Source: Lentihominibacter excrementipullorum (lineage in GTDB: Bacteria > Bacillota > Clostridia > Peptostreptococcales > Anaerovoracaceae). Taken from it: a stretch of DNA of 22,213 nt. Under the pieces are notes generated by a model. It saw nothing but the letters and a program-made list of their open reading frames with translations, was not told where the DNA came from and made no database searches. The translations under genes and the position numbers were made by a program. The DNA lies in contig DVOB01000087.1 in the NCBI GenBank assembly GCA_018713975.1, positions 1 to 22,213 of the forward strand. Direction: 5' to 3'. Shown piece after piece: positions 8,176-14,991 of this stretch; position 1 is the stretch's first letter, and every line of letters begins with the position of its first letter.

Positions 8176-8326
8176 AAAAAAAGTGCAACCGAAAAACCCG
8201 AAGAAAATACTTTTTTCAACGAAAGGCTCTCCTTTGCACAATGGCAGGCGACAGGATCGCTCCCGCGGCCCTAACGTTCTCAGCGGCATCATGTGTCAGC
8301 TGAGAATCGGAGTACTATTCATTTAT
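8176..8326 (-). ncRNA. Candidate Moco/Tuco-type riboswitch in the ferredoxin-AOR leader
   Basis: Between the promoter and the ferredoxin start lies a ~240-nt leader with no credible gene. On the minus strand it contains ACTCCG, then a perfect 8-bp hairpin TTCTCAGC (8306-8299) with GCTGAGAA (8284-8277), the segment GGGCCGCGGGAGCGATCC (8271-8254), a GCCATT element, and a hairpin AAAGG (8235-8231), AGAG loop, CCTTT (8226-8222) followed by CG. This order resembles, from memory, the molybdenum/tungsten-cofactor RNA family (Rfam RF01055), which controls Moco-related genes. Downstream, TTGCAC (8188-8183) followed by seven T can pair with GTGCAA (8239-8234); that stem overlaps the AAAGG hairpin by two bases, a plausible terminator switch. 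The family assignment needs a covariance-model search. Confidence 0.65.
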
Positions 8327-8332
8327 TAAACA

Positions 8333-8362
8333 ATTATACAGTAATTGTAGAAATTTTGTCAA
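8333..8362 (-). promoter_or_regulatory. Strong sigma-70-type promoter of the ferredoxin-AOR operon
   Basis: Minus strand TTGACA (8362-8357), 18-bp spacer, TATAAT (8338-8333); both hexamers are perfect. Transcription would begin near 8326, leaving a leader of about 240 nt before the ferredoxin ATG. The inverted repeat CAATTA (8331-8336) / TAATTG (8342-8347) covers the -10 box and could be an operator. The gap from here to the tupC stop (8428) holds no terminator, so read-through from the tup genes is possible. Confidence 0.85.
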
Positions 8363-8427
8363 CCATATTAATTTGATTAATTTGCTGTAAAATTCTCACT
8401 ATTATTCCGCAACAGTACCATGAACAA

Positions 8428-9132
8428 CTACAGCAGTAATTCTCCCTCGACGAATTTCCTCGTCACATCGTTTCCCGGATCTTTCAGCAACTTGGTACTG
8501 CTCCCGCTGTCTATGATATCTCCGGCGTACATCATTATCGCTCTGTCACACATCCGTTTTGCCTGAGCCAGATTATGGGTGACCGTCACGATAGTGATAT
8601 CCTCCCTCTCGCTTATGGAAAGCAGCATGCGCTCTATCTCCGCCGTAGTATGAGGATCTATATTGGCGGTCGGTTCGTCCAAAAGCAGGAGCTTAGGTCT
8701 GAAGGAAAGCGCCCGGGCCAGAGCTACCTTCTGTCTCTCACCGCCTGACAGCTTCCATGGACGCTGCTTTCTCAGTTTGACCAGACCCAGTTCCTCCAGC
8801 AGCGGAGCTATCCGTTCTTCTGTCTGTTCCTTTGAGAACCCTCTGACCTTCAGCGGATAACCTACATTTTTTTCCACCGTTGAGGAAATAAGATATGGGG
8901 TCTGGAACACCAGGCTGATATCCCGCTGTGGAAAATCAGCCTTTCCGTCATAGCAGACTTCACCCTCGGTAGCCGGGAGGATACCGGCTATTATATTGAG
9001 TAAAGTGCTCTTTCCCGCGCCGTTGGGTCCTATGATCGCAGTCCTGCTCCCATGCTCTATCTCACCGCTTCTTATGTCCAGCACGGTCTTTTCCCCAAAG
9101 CGTTTCCTGAGAGCCTTTAGCGTCACCTGCAC
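8428..9132 (-). CDS. tupC: Tungstate ABC transporter ATP-binding protein TupC
   Basis: An ABC ATPase with Walker A GPNGAGKST (residues 35-43), Q-loop near VFQTPYL, signature LSGGERQKVALARAL, Walker B LLLLDEPTANID and switch histidine in VTVTHN. It would drive tungstate uptake by the permease encoded just upstream. The start is ambiguous: ATG 9177 would overlap tupB by 41 nt and add residues unlike the family, whereas GTG 9132 or GTG 9126 lie just past the tupB stop with AGGTGAT as ribosome binding site, giving the usual beginning V-T-L-K-A-L-x-K-x-F-G. I give 9132. No C-terminal molybdate/tungstate-binding (TOBE) domain is present, so regulation by substrate at the ATPase is not expected. The tungsten assignment rests on tupA and tupB. 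Confidence 0.9.
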   Translation of the reverse strand: MQVTLKALRKRFGEKTVLDIRSGEIEHGSRTAIIGPNGAGKSTLLNIIAGILPATEGEVCYDGKADFPQRDISLVFQTPYLISSTVEKNVGYPLKVRGFSKEQTEERIAPLLEELGLVKLRKQRPWKLSGGERQKVALARALSFRPKLLLLDEPTANIDPHTTAEIERMLLSISEREDITIVTVTHNLAQAKRMCDRAIMMYAGDIIDSGSSTKLLKDPGNDVTRKFVEGELLL

Positions 9133-9136
9133 ACCA

Positions 9137-9832
9137 TCACCTGCTTTCCCGTTCCTGAAAATGATAGAGCACGGCATTCACCGTAAAGGCTATCAGCAGC
9201 AATATCAATCCTACAGCTATAGCCCGCTCATAATCTCCCATGCCTTTGAGCTCTGAAATATACGTAGTCATCACACGAGTCTTTCCTTTTATGTTCCCAC
9301 CAACTATCATGACGGCGCCCACTTCGGATATGGCCCTTCCAAAACCGCTCACCACAGCTGTAGTTATCCCTACGCGCATTTCATAGATCAGAAGCTTCAT
9401 CCGTCCCGTCCTGTTGACGCCGAGGGTCATCCCCAGTGCGTTAACGACAGGAGCCTTTTCCTTTACGATATTATAAGTAAGTCCCGTTATTATCGGTGTC
9501 ACCAGGCATATCTGCGCTATTATCATGGCCGGTACCGTGTAGTTCAGCTGCAGGCTTCCCAGCGGCCCCCGTCTCATGAGGATAAGGAATACCGTAAGAC
9601 CGGCTATAACGGGAGGCAGGCTCATAAGCGTATATATGAGCCTGACCACGATCCCTTTACCTTTGAAATCATATGTCCCTATCAGTATTCCCAGAGGTAT
9701 CCCCATAGCGGTGGATATTATCACCGATGTGAATGATACATAAAGGGACAGCCCCACGATCTGAAAGATTTCCGCGTCGGCTGTAAATATCAGTTTTATC
9801 GCTTCTATGATCCCCTGTCCGATAGTATCCAT
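9137..9832 (-). CDS. tupB: Tungstate ABC transporter permease TupB
   Basis: A 231-residue integral membrane protein with about five or six hydrophobic helices (for example VGLSLYVSFTSVIISTAMGI, and LIYTLMSLPPVIAGLTVFLI). The cytoplasmic coupling loop that docks on the ATPase is seen as GFGRAISEVGAVMIVGGNIKG, characteristic of the TupB/ModB-like branch. It forms the membrane channel of the tungstate importer. Its stop overlaps the start region of tupC and it begins 33 nt after tupA, so the three genes form one operon. The ribosome binding site is weak (GGAAT), suggesting reliance on translation coming from tupA. Confidence 0.93.
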   Translation of the reverse strand: MDTIGQGIIEAIKLIFTADAEIFQIVGLSLYVSFTSVIISTAMGIPLGILIGTYDFKGKGIVVRLIYTLMSLPPVIAGLTVFLILMRRGPLGSLQLNYTVPAMIIAQICLVTPIITGLTYNIVKEKAPVVNALGMTLGVNRTGRMKLLIYEMRVGITTAVVSGFGRAISEVGAVMIVGGNIKGKTRVMTTYISELKGMGDYERAIAVGLILLLIAFTVNAVLYHFQERESR

Positions 9833-9865
9833 ATTCCGATTCCAAAATTCCCGTTGATTTCTCTT

Positions 9866-10729
9866 TTACTTCGCGTTAGGAACGAACAGCGCTTCGCCGT
9901 ACTCCTCAACACCGTATTCACCTATGAGCTGCTGAGTCTCGTCAGAAACGATCCACTCCTGGAAAGCCTTTGCGCCTTCATGATTTATATTCTCGTTCTT
10001 ATCAGGGTTTACGCAGATAACTCCATACTGGTTGTAGAGAGTTCCGCTCGGATCCTTTTCGCAGAGGATAGTGAGAGCCGTATCTCCGCCAACGTTGAGC
10101 CATGTAGCTCTGTCGGCCAGCGTGTATCCGCTCATCTCATCTGCCATGGTGATCACATCTCCCATACCGGCTGCCGCTTCAACATACCAATCTCCCGAAG
10201 GCGTAAGTCCCGCGGCTTCCCATATGGACAGCTCTTTACTGTGAGTACCCGACTCATCAGCCCTGGAAACGAATGTCGACTGGCTGTTCATGATATCCTC
10301 AAAGGCAGCTATCGCATCATCAGCGGCATTGGCGCTGACTCCGGCAGGATCAGCTTCAGGTCCTATGATGACGAAATCATTGTACATCACGTCCATTCTT
10401 CCGTCCTCATCCGCATGTCCTCCGGCCACATACTCCTCTTCAGCTGCGGGAGAGTGGACCAGCAATACATCGGCTTCGCCGTTTTCGCCCATAGTCATTG
10501 CTTCGCCCGAACCTACCGATACCACGTCAACAGTGTATCCGGATTCTTCCTCGAACACAGGAAGGATCTCATCCAGCAACCCACTGTCCTTGGTGCTTGT
10601 CGTAGTCGCCAGGATGATAGTACCCTTGCTCTCCGTGGTTTCCTCTTCACTTCCGCAGCCGGACAATATGGCAGTCATGGACAATACCATAGCCAGCACC
10701 AGCGCGGCAGCTAAAATTCTTCTCTTCAT
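9866..10729 (-). CDS. tupA: Tungstate-binding lipoprotein TupA
   Basis: A 287-residue exported substrate-binding protein. The N-terminus is a lipoprotein signal: MKRR, a hydrophobic core, then the lipobox ILSGC with acylated Cys25, followed by an acidic linker (EEETTES). The mature protein starts with the TupA-family motif ATTTSTKDSGLLD (41-53), where the TTTST run contacts the oxyanion, and further family features such as VGSGEAM and SRADESGTHSKE are present. It captures tungstate outside the membrane and hands it to TupB; known TupA proteins prefer tungstate strongly over molybdate. AGGAGG sits 7 nt before ATG 10729. It is first in the operon and is preceded by a ~380-nt leader with an internal terminator. 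Confidence 0.95.
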   Translation of the reverse strand: MKRRILAAALVLAMVLSMTAILSGCGSEEETTESKGTIILATTTSTKDSGLLDEILPVFEEESGYTVDVVSVGSGEAMTMGENGEADVLLVHSPAAEEEYVAGGHADEDGRMDVMYNDFVIIGPEADPAGVSANAADDAIAAFEDIMNSQSTFVSRADESGTHSKELSIWEAAGLTPSGDWYVEAAAGMGDVITMADEMSGYTLADRATWLNVGGDTALTILCEKDPSGTLYNQYGVICVNPDKNENINHEGAKAFQEWIVSDETQQLIGEYGVEEYGEALFVPNAK

Positions 10730-10912
10730 AATTACCTCCTAATCAACTTTTGCCTGTATAGAATAATATCCAATAAACAGCATATGCCGTCTATCGCGCC
10801 TTTATCCGGCGCATATATCCCTTGATATGATATGCTCCCACAAAAAAAGGAATATATGCAGCCGCTTCACAGCGGCTGTCCGTGCTTATCACTCCAGCGC
10901 CGCCATGAACTC
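10730..10912 (-). other. Distal part of the tupA leader: hairpins, no gene
   Basis: No protein-coding gene is visible between 10730 and 11221. This distal part, minus strand, has a hairpin CAGCCGCT with a GTGA (GNRA) loop and AGCGGCTG (10878-10859), followed ten bases later by seven T (10848-10842), and a second hairpin GCGCC-loop-GGCGC (10812-10796) flanked by GCATAT repeats. The AGGAGG before tupA lies at its end. I found no convincing second promoter here. Confidence 0.5.
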
Positions 10913-10947
10913 AAAAAAAAGGATTTTTCGGAATGAAAAATCCTTTT
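10913..10947 (-). terminator. Strong intrinsic terminator inside the tupA leader
   Basis: On the minus strand AAAAGGATTTTT (10947-10936) pairs with AAAAATCCTTTT (10928-10917) around a 7-nt loop and the stem runs into further T residues, eight in a row in total. It lies 184 nt upstream of tupA and about 165 nt downstream of a promoter, in the same direction, so it would block tupA unless overridden. CATTCC in its loop (10935-10930) can pair with GGAATG (10967-10962) just upstream, a possible antiterminator. Confidence 0.8.
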
Positions 10948-11114
10948 GACAGTCTTCATAACATTCCTTTCCAAATACGGGAGGCCAGGAGGTTTCCCTC
11001 GGGACCCATCGACATACGCTCCATGACTGTCCCATCACAGCGTCGTGACCGGCGTTTTAGAAGCGGATGTTCGGAACGATCAAATTTTGATATATGACAG
11101 CAGTTCCTGTCACT
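10948..11114 (-). ncRNA. Structured leader RNA upstream of tupA, unrecognised riboswitch candidate
   Basis: From the predicted start near 11114 the minus-strand RNA opens with a hairpin TGACAG/CTGTCA (11112-11095), then a GTCAC/GTGAT hairpin, then a closed domain bounded by GACAGTC (11031-11025) and GACTGTC (10954-10948). Inside that domain are GGGAC/GTCCC and GAGG with a GAAA tetraloop and CCTC (11000-10989). The closing helix abuts the intrinsic terminator directly, the arrangement expected for a ligand-sensing aptamer controlling transcription. It does not match any riboswitch consensus that I remember. The pairings are read from sequence; the sensing role and a tungsten-related ligand are inference. 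Confidence 0.55.
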
Positions 11115-11120
11115 TTAATT

Positions 11121-11149
11121 ATTTTATCATAACGTCATTAAGACAACAA
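11121..11149 (-). promoter_or_regulatory. Probable promoter of the tupABC operon
   Basis: Minus strand TTGTTG (11149-11144), 17-bp spacer, TAAAAT (11126-11121). The region is AT-rich and lies 72 nt beyond the stop of the upstream carboxyltransferase gene. Downstream, at 11079-11091, is the near-perfect palindrome ATCAAA-T-TTTGAT, which may be a protein-binding site or part of the leader. Confidence 0.6.
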
Positions 11150-11221
11150 GTATTTGAATTAATTTTTGTTCAACAACATTTACCGAGGCTGATTACCGTC
11201 TTATCAGCAAAATACGCCGGT

Positions 11222-12574
11222 CTACTCCTTCTTTTCGTAAAACGCCTCAGCAGACTGCGGGAACAGTATATACGCCAGAAGTATCTCTTCCGTCGGCGCT
11301 TTCTCACCCAGCTCCATCTTTTTGCTGAAGAACTGAGGCTTCAGAAGATCCGCAGGCCTGCAGGTTATCGGGTTTTCCTTTCCCAGCACCTTTTTCTGCA
11401 CTGCTCTGTTGAATGGCTTTATCGTCCTTCCGTATTCACCTTTCAGCAGCGCCTTTGTCTGCTTGCTGGCCATCTTATATCGCTCTCCCGTCATAATGTT
11501 GAACACGGCCTGAGTCCCTACTATCTGAGATGATGGCGTCACAAGAGGCGGTTCACCCAGGTCTTCCCTCACCCTCGGTATCTCTCTCAGCACCTCATCG
11601 AACCGATCCTCCATATTCTGTTCCTTCATCTGCATATGGAGATTGGACAACATCCCGCCCGGCACCTGATACTGAAGCGTCTTGGTATCCACATCCATTA
11701 CCTTGATATCGATGAGTCCTTCCTGCTCCGCCTTCCTCCTTATATCACGAAAGTATTCAGAGGCTATGGCCAGCGCGTCTTCATTGAGTTCCACCTCGAA
11801 TCCACCGGCCTTGAGAGTTTCGTACATCACTTCCGTCGCCGGCTGACTGGTTCCCAGCGCAAATGGCGACAGCGCCGTATCTATCACGTCACAGCCCGCC
11901 TCCACCGCCTTCAGATATGTCATCGGCGCCACTCCGCTGGTACAATGAGAATGGACGTGAACAGGAACATTTACCGTCCTCTTGAGTATCTTCACCAGCT
12001 TATCCGCGTCATAAGGCATCAGAAGCCCCGCCATATCTTTGATGCATATGGAATCAGCACCCAGCTCTTCCAGTTCCTTCGCCAGGGACTTCCAATACTT
12101 GAACGTATATTTCCTTCCTACTGTATAAGCCAGAGCCAGCTGTACATGGGCGCCTTCCTGCTTGGCCGCGTGGGCAGCTCTCTCCAGATTCCTCACATCA
12201 TTGAAAGCATCGAATATCCTGAATATATCTATACCATTGTCGACGGACTTCCTTATAAAAGCGTCCACCACATCGTCGGGATAGTGATTGTACCCCAGCA
12301 GATTCTGCCCCCGCAGCAACATCTGCAGCTTCGTCTTTCTGAATCTCTTTCTCAGCTGCCTCAACCGCTCCCATGGATCCTCGTTGAGATATCTCATGCA
12401 TACATCGAAAGTCGCACCGCCCCAGCATTCTATGGAATCGTATCCCACCTCATCCAGCACTTCGGCGATAGGCAGCATATCCTCTGTCTTCATTCTGGTT
12501 GCCATCAGCGACTGATGAGCGTCTCTCAATATAGTCTCTGTGAATTTCACTTCTTCCTTACCGAAAAAAATCAT
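11222..12574 (-). CDS. Pyruvate carboxylase subunit B / oxaloacetate decarboxylase alpha-type carboxyltransferase, no biotin domain
   Basis: A 450-residue protein of the HMGL-like carboxyltransferase family. The TIM barrel begins with ETILRDAHQSLMATRM (residues 13-28), carries the metal-site lysine in CIKDMAGLL and the H-x-H metal ligands in VHVHSHCTSG, followed by the conserved carboxylase domain (KTLQYQVPGGMLSNL). It transfers a carboxyl group between a keto acid such as pyruvate/oxaloacetate and biotin. The C-terminal biotinyl domain with its AMKM motif is absent: the chain stops after about 450 residues. A separate biotin carrier, as in transcarboxylase 5S, would be needed; none is encoded in the window. 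ATG 12574 is chosen, 9 nt after AGGAG, in preference to GTG 12583. Which reaction it catalyses in vivo is open. Confidence 0.88.
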   Translation of the reverse strand: MIFFGKEEVKFTETILRDAHQSLMATRMKTEDMLPIAEVLDEVGYDSIECWGGATFDVCMRYLNEDPWERLRQLRKRFRKTKLQMLLRGQNLLGYNHYPDDVVDAFIRKSVDNGIDIFRIFDAFNDVRNLERAAHAAKQEGAHVQLALAYTVGRKYTFKYWKSLAKELEELGADSICIKDMAGLLMPYDADKLVKILKRTVNVPVHVHSHCTSGVAPMTYLKAVEAGCDVIDTALSPFALGTSQPATEVMYETLKAGGFEVELNEDALAIASEYFRDIRRKAEQEGLIDIKVMDVDTKTLQYQVPGGMLSNLHMQMKEQNMEDRFDEVLREIPRVREDLGEPPLVTPSSQIVGTQAVFNIMTGERYKMASKQTKALLKGEYGRTIKPFNRAVQKKVLGKENPITCRPADLLKPQFFSKKMELGEKAPTEEILLAYILFPQSAEAFYEKKE

Positions 12575-12636
12575 ATCCCTCACTCTCCTTCCGGACAGTC
12601 GATAAAGCTCTCATTTCCACTGTTCTTAACTAAAAT

Positions 12637-12665
12637 AGTTTACTAGATTCCCGCCGCCTTTGCAA
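12637..12665 (-). promoter_or_regulatory. Probable promoter of the carboxyltransferase gene
   Basis: Minus strand TTGCAA (12665-12660), 17-bp spacer, TAAACT (12642-12637), about 65 nt upstream of the start codon. The boxes are reasonable but not perfect, and a GC-rich spacer lies between them. Confidence 0.5.
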
Positions 12666-12753
12666 TAAACATTGTTAAATTTTTGTGAAAAAGGTTGCTT
12701 CCGACCATAAATCACAGCTGAAAAGCCATCACCTGAAGCCCCGATTCCGTGAC

Positions 12754-12786
12754 AAAAGACCCTGCGGCTATGACAGCCGCAGGGTC
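12754..12786 (-). terminator. Intrinsic terminator after the alpha/beta hydrolase gene
   Basis: Perfect 12-bp stem GACCCTGCGGCT/AGCCGCAGGGTC (12758-12769 with 12775-12786), 5-nt loop, followed on the minus strand by TTTT. It lies 58 nt after the hydrolase stop. Confidence 0.85.
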
Positions 12787-12792
12787 TTCATC

Positions 12793-12837
12793 GTCGAGAC
12801 CATATTGTCGAGACCATATTTATGATACACGTATCAT
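12793..12837. repeat. 14-bp tandem duplication next to a palindrome
   Basis: GTCGAGACCATATT occurs twice in direct tandem (12793-12806 and 12807-12820), followed at once by the inverted repeat ATGATAC-AC-GTATCAT (12822-12837). Both sit between the hydrolase stop codon and its terminator. This is probably a recent slippage duplication; function unknown. Confidence 0.6.
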
Positions 12838-12844
12838 TTCCTCT

Positions 12845-13678
12845 TCAGCATCCTTCCTCCAGGAACTGCGCCAGCTCACTGTTGAACTTCTCCGGATCCT
12901 CCAGGAACAACCCATGTCCGCATCCCGGGAAAATGACCAGCTTACTGTCGCCGCCCAGGTTTTCCCTCATATACTCGCCGTGAGCCGGCGTATAGAGAAG
13001 ACCATCACCGCTGTAAGCCAGCAGTACAGGAACTTTTATAGTCGGCAGTACGTTCCTGAAATCCTCGATGGCCATGGCAATCCACATATTGAGCATGCAA
13101 TGCGGCGTGTTGTCGAGGGCTTCGTTGAATACCCATTTGAACTCGTCTTTCTCCTGATCATATCCTTTGGCAAATACGTTGGGGATGAACAGCTTGGCTG
13201 CGAACTCCCAGCTTACGGCCAGAGCCGCCATAAATTGCAGGTTCTGATCCATGTCAAAGGTGCAGCTCTGCCCCAGCTTCCACTCGTCATCGTTGAGAAG
13301 CTTAGGTGTCATATCTATGAAACACATCTTCTTGATATACTGGCACTTGAACTCCCTGGCATAAGCCAGCAGTGTGCTGGTCCCCATAGACCATCCTACT
13401 ACATTGACTTCCTTCAGCTCCAGATGCTCTATCAGCTCGTGAAGGTCAGCCGCGAACCTGTTGAGATTCATTCCCCTTTCGGTGAGAGATGAACGGTCCG
13501 ACTGGCCGTGTCCGCGAAAATCATACAGTATTACACGATATTTCTTAGCGAACTCGTCCACCTGGTATTTGAAGAACTTGTGGTTGCAAGACCAGCCATG
13601 GATGAATATCAGCGGTTCCCCGCTTCCATGCTCCTCATAATAGATTTTACAGTTGTCCTTTGTTGTAAAATAAGCCAT
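12845..13678 (-). CDS. Alpha/beta hydrolase fold protein
   Basis: A 277-residue protein with all marks of the alpha/beta hydrolase family: oxyanion-hole HGW (27-29), nucleophile elbow GWSMG with Ser97, acid Asp225 in SGDGLL and His255 in GCGHGLF. The DFRGHGQSDR segment at 53-62 is typical of the esterase/haloperoxidase/C-C hydrolase branch. Between about 130 and 200 a cap region rich in Phe, Trp and Met suggests a hydrophobic substrate. There is no signal peptide, so it acts in the cytoplasm. AGGAG lies 8-9 nt before ATG 13678. It is transcribed alone, divergently from the aldo/keto reductase operon, and ends at a strong terminator. The substrate cannot be inferred. Confidence 0.9.
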   Translation of the reverse strand: MAYFTTKDNCKIYYEEHGSGEPLIFIHGWSCNHKFFKYQVDEFAKKYRVILYDFRGHGQSDRSSLTERGMNLNRFAADLHELIEHLELKEVNVVGWSMGTSTLLAYAREFKCQYIKKMCFIDMTPKLLNDDEWKLGQSCTFDMDQNLQFMAALAVSWEFAAKLFIPNVFAKGYDQEKDEFKWVFNEALDNTPHCMLNMWIAMAIEDFRNVLPTIKVPVLLAYSGDGLLYTPAHGEYMRENLGGDSKLVIFPGCGHGLFLEDPEKFNSELAQFLEEGC

Positions 13679-13754
13679 TCTCTTTCACTCCTTTACCACT
13701 TTTTCCGACTACATCGGTCTTTTTTATTATTATATCACCATCTTTTGATGAATG

Positions 13755-13796
13755 TAATGCCTTAATGGCATGGTTTATCATTAAAATCAGGCATTA
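13755..13796. promoter_or_regulatory. Nested inverted repeats in the divergent promoter region (operator candidate)
   Basis: TAATGCCT (13755-13762) is the exact reverse complement of AGGCATTA (13789-13796); nested inside it, TTAATG (13762-13767) pairs with CATTAA (13779-13784). The right end overlaps the -35 box of the aldo/keto reductase promoter. The symmetry suggests binding of one or two dimers of a regulator not encoded nearby. Confidence 0.5.
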
Positions 13797-13823
13797 GACA
13801 TGGGCAGCACCCACAGCTATAAT
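13795..13823 (+). promoter_or_regulatory. Promoter of the aldo/keto reductase-flavodoxin operon
   Basis: TAGACA (13795-13800), 17-bp spacer, TATAAT (13818-13823), 32 bp before the start codon. One mismatch to consensus in the -35 box. Confidence 0.8.
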
Positions 13824-13855
13824 AAAGTAGTAAGAAAATACAGGAGCGTATGAAA

Positions 13856-14974
13856 ATGAAGGATAACAGAATGGAATATCGCAGCCTTCCCAAGGGGGCT
13901 GAACAGATAAGCATACTGGGACTGGGAACCAGCTCCATCGGTATGTCAGGAAAAAAGGAGATCGAAGCCACCATGGAAATGGCTCTGGAAAACGGCATCA
14001 ATTATTTCGACATGGCCTCAGCCGACGAGTTTCCCTTTGATGCCTTCGGCCGTGCCGTCTCAGGGTGGCGTGATCAGGTATACTTCCAGGTACATTTCGG
14101 AGCCGAATACAGTACAGGAAAATACGGATGGACCACAGATCTCGATACAGTCAAACGTTCGGTAGAATGGCAGCTTTCCGCGCTCAGGACAGACTACATA
14201 GATTTCGGGTTTCTCCACTGCATCGACGAGGATGCCGACCTTGACCGGGTCATGTCCAACGGTATACTTGACTATATCCTGCAGCTAAAGAGAGAAAGAA
14301 CCGTGCGCCACATCGGCCTTTCAACTCATACGCCGGCCATCGCCCGGAAGTTCATGAATACCGGACTCCCCGACATGATAATGTTCAGCATCAACCCGGC
14401 CTACGACTACCGTCATGGCGAATACGCCTTTGGGGCCACCGACGAACGCATGTCGCTATATAAAAGATGTGAAGCCGAAGGAGTTGGGATCTCAGTCATG
14501 AAAGCCTTTTCAGGCGGCATACTGCTGGATCCCAAAACATCACCTTTCAAAAAAGCCCTGACCGGATATCAATGTATCCAATACGCCCTTGACAAGCCTG
14601 GAGTGATCACTGTACTGCCCGGAGTCCGCGACCGCAGCGACTTGAAGGAGCTGTTGGGGTTCCTTGACGCCTCGCCTGAGGAAAAGGACTACTCCGTACT
14701 GAGGACCTTCACACCGGTGGATGCCGAAGGTACCTGCGTATATTGCAATCACTGCCAGCCATGTCCGGCAGGACTGGACATCGGTCTCATAAACAAGTAC
14801 TACGACCTTTCCGTCGCAGGCGATGAACTGGCCCGGAGCCATTACACAGCTCTGGGAAAAAGGGCCAGTGACTGCATCAGCTGCGGCCACTGTGACAGGC
14901 GATGTCCTTTCCACGTCCGCCAGCAGGACAGGATGAAGGAGATAGCCGCATATTTCGATGATACAAATGTTTAA
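13856..14974 (+). CDS. Aldo/keto reductase with C-terminal 4Fe-4S ferredoxin domain
   Basis: A 372-residue protein. Residues ~1-285 form an aldo/keto reductase barrel (LGLGTSSIGM at 21-30, FDMASAD at 51-57, HIGLSTH at 152-158). Residues ~290-372 carry two 4Fe-4S motifs, CVYCNHCQPCP (294-304) and CISCGHCDRRCP (340-351). Such iron-sulfur AKRs are common in anaerobes; most lack a known substrate. The catalytic tetrad looks altered: Asp52 and His121 are present, but the position expected for Tyr holds Asp57 and the position for Lys appears to be His80. The protein may therefore not be a standard NADPH-dependent reductase. ATG 13856 is preferred over ATG 13850 because AGGAG (13842-13846) is then 9 nt away. 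A flavodoxin gene follows after 17 nt, suggesting flavodoxin as redox partner. Confidence 0.9.
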   Translation: MKDNRMEYRSLPKGAEQISILGLGTSSIGMSGKKEIEATMEMALENGINYFDMASADEFPFDAFGRAVSGWRDQVYFQVHFGAEYSTGKYGWTTDLDTVKRSVEWQLSALRTDYIDFGFLHCIDEDADLDRVMSNGILDYILQLKRERTVRHIGLSTHTPAIARKFMNTGLPDMIMFSINPAYDYRHGEYAFGATDERMSLYKRCEAEGVGISVMKAFSGGILLDPKTSPFKKALTGYQCIQYALDKPGVITVLPGVRDRSDLKELLGFLDASPEEKDYSVLRTFTPVDAEGTCVYCNHCQPCPAGLDIGLINKYYDLSVAGDELARSHYTALGKRASDCISCGHCDRRCPFHVRQQDRMKEIAAYFDDTNV

Positions 14975-14991
14975 AAGGAGGTTTTGATATT

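Noticed and set aside
8107..8292. A 61-codon minus-strand reading frame inside the AOR leader
   Set aside because: It coincides with the hairpins of the leader RNA, has no ribosome binding site and gives an arginine-rich sequence without family resemblance.
10913..10947. Reading this hairpin simply as the terminator of the carboxyltransferase gene
   Set aside because: It lies ~275 nt past that stop codon and downstream of a plausible promoter, so a leader terminator of tupA fits better; it could still serve both.
11204..11216. GCTGAT/ATCAGC hairpin after the carboxyltransferase stop as its terminator
   Set aside because: No T-run follows and the stem is only six base pairs.
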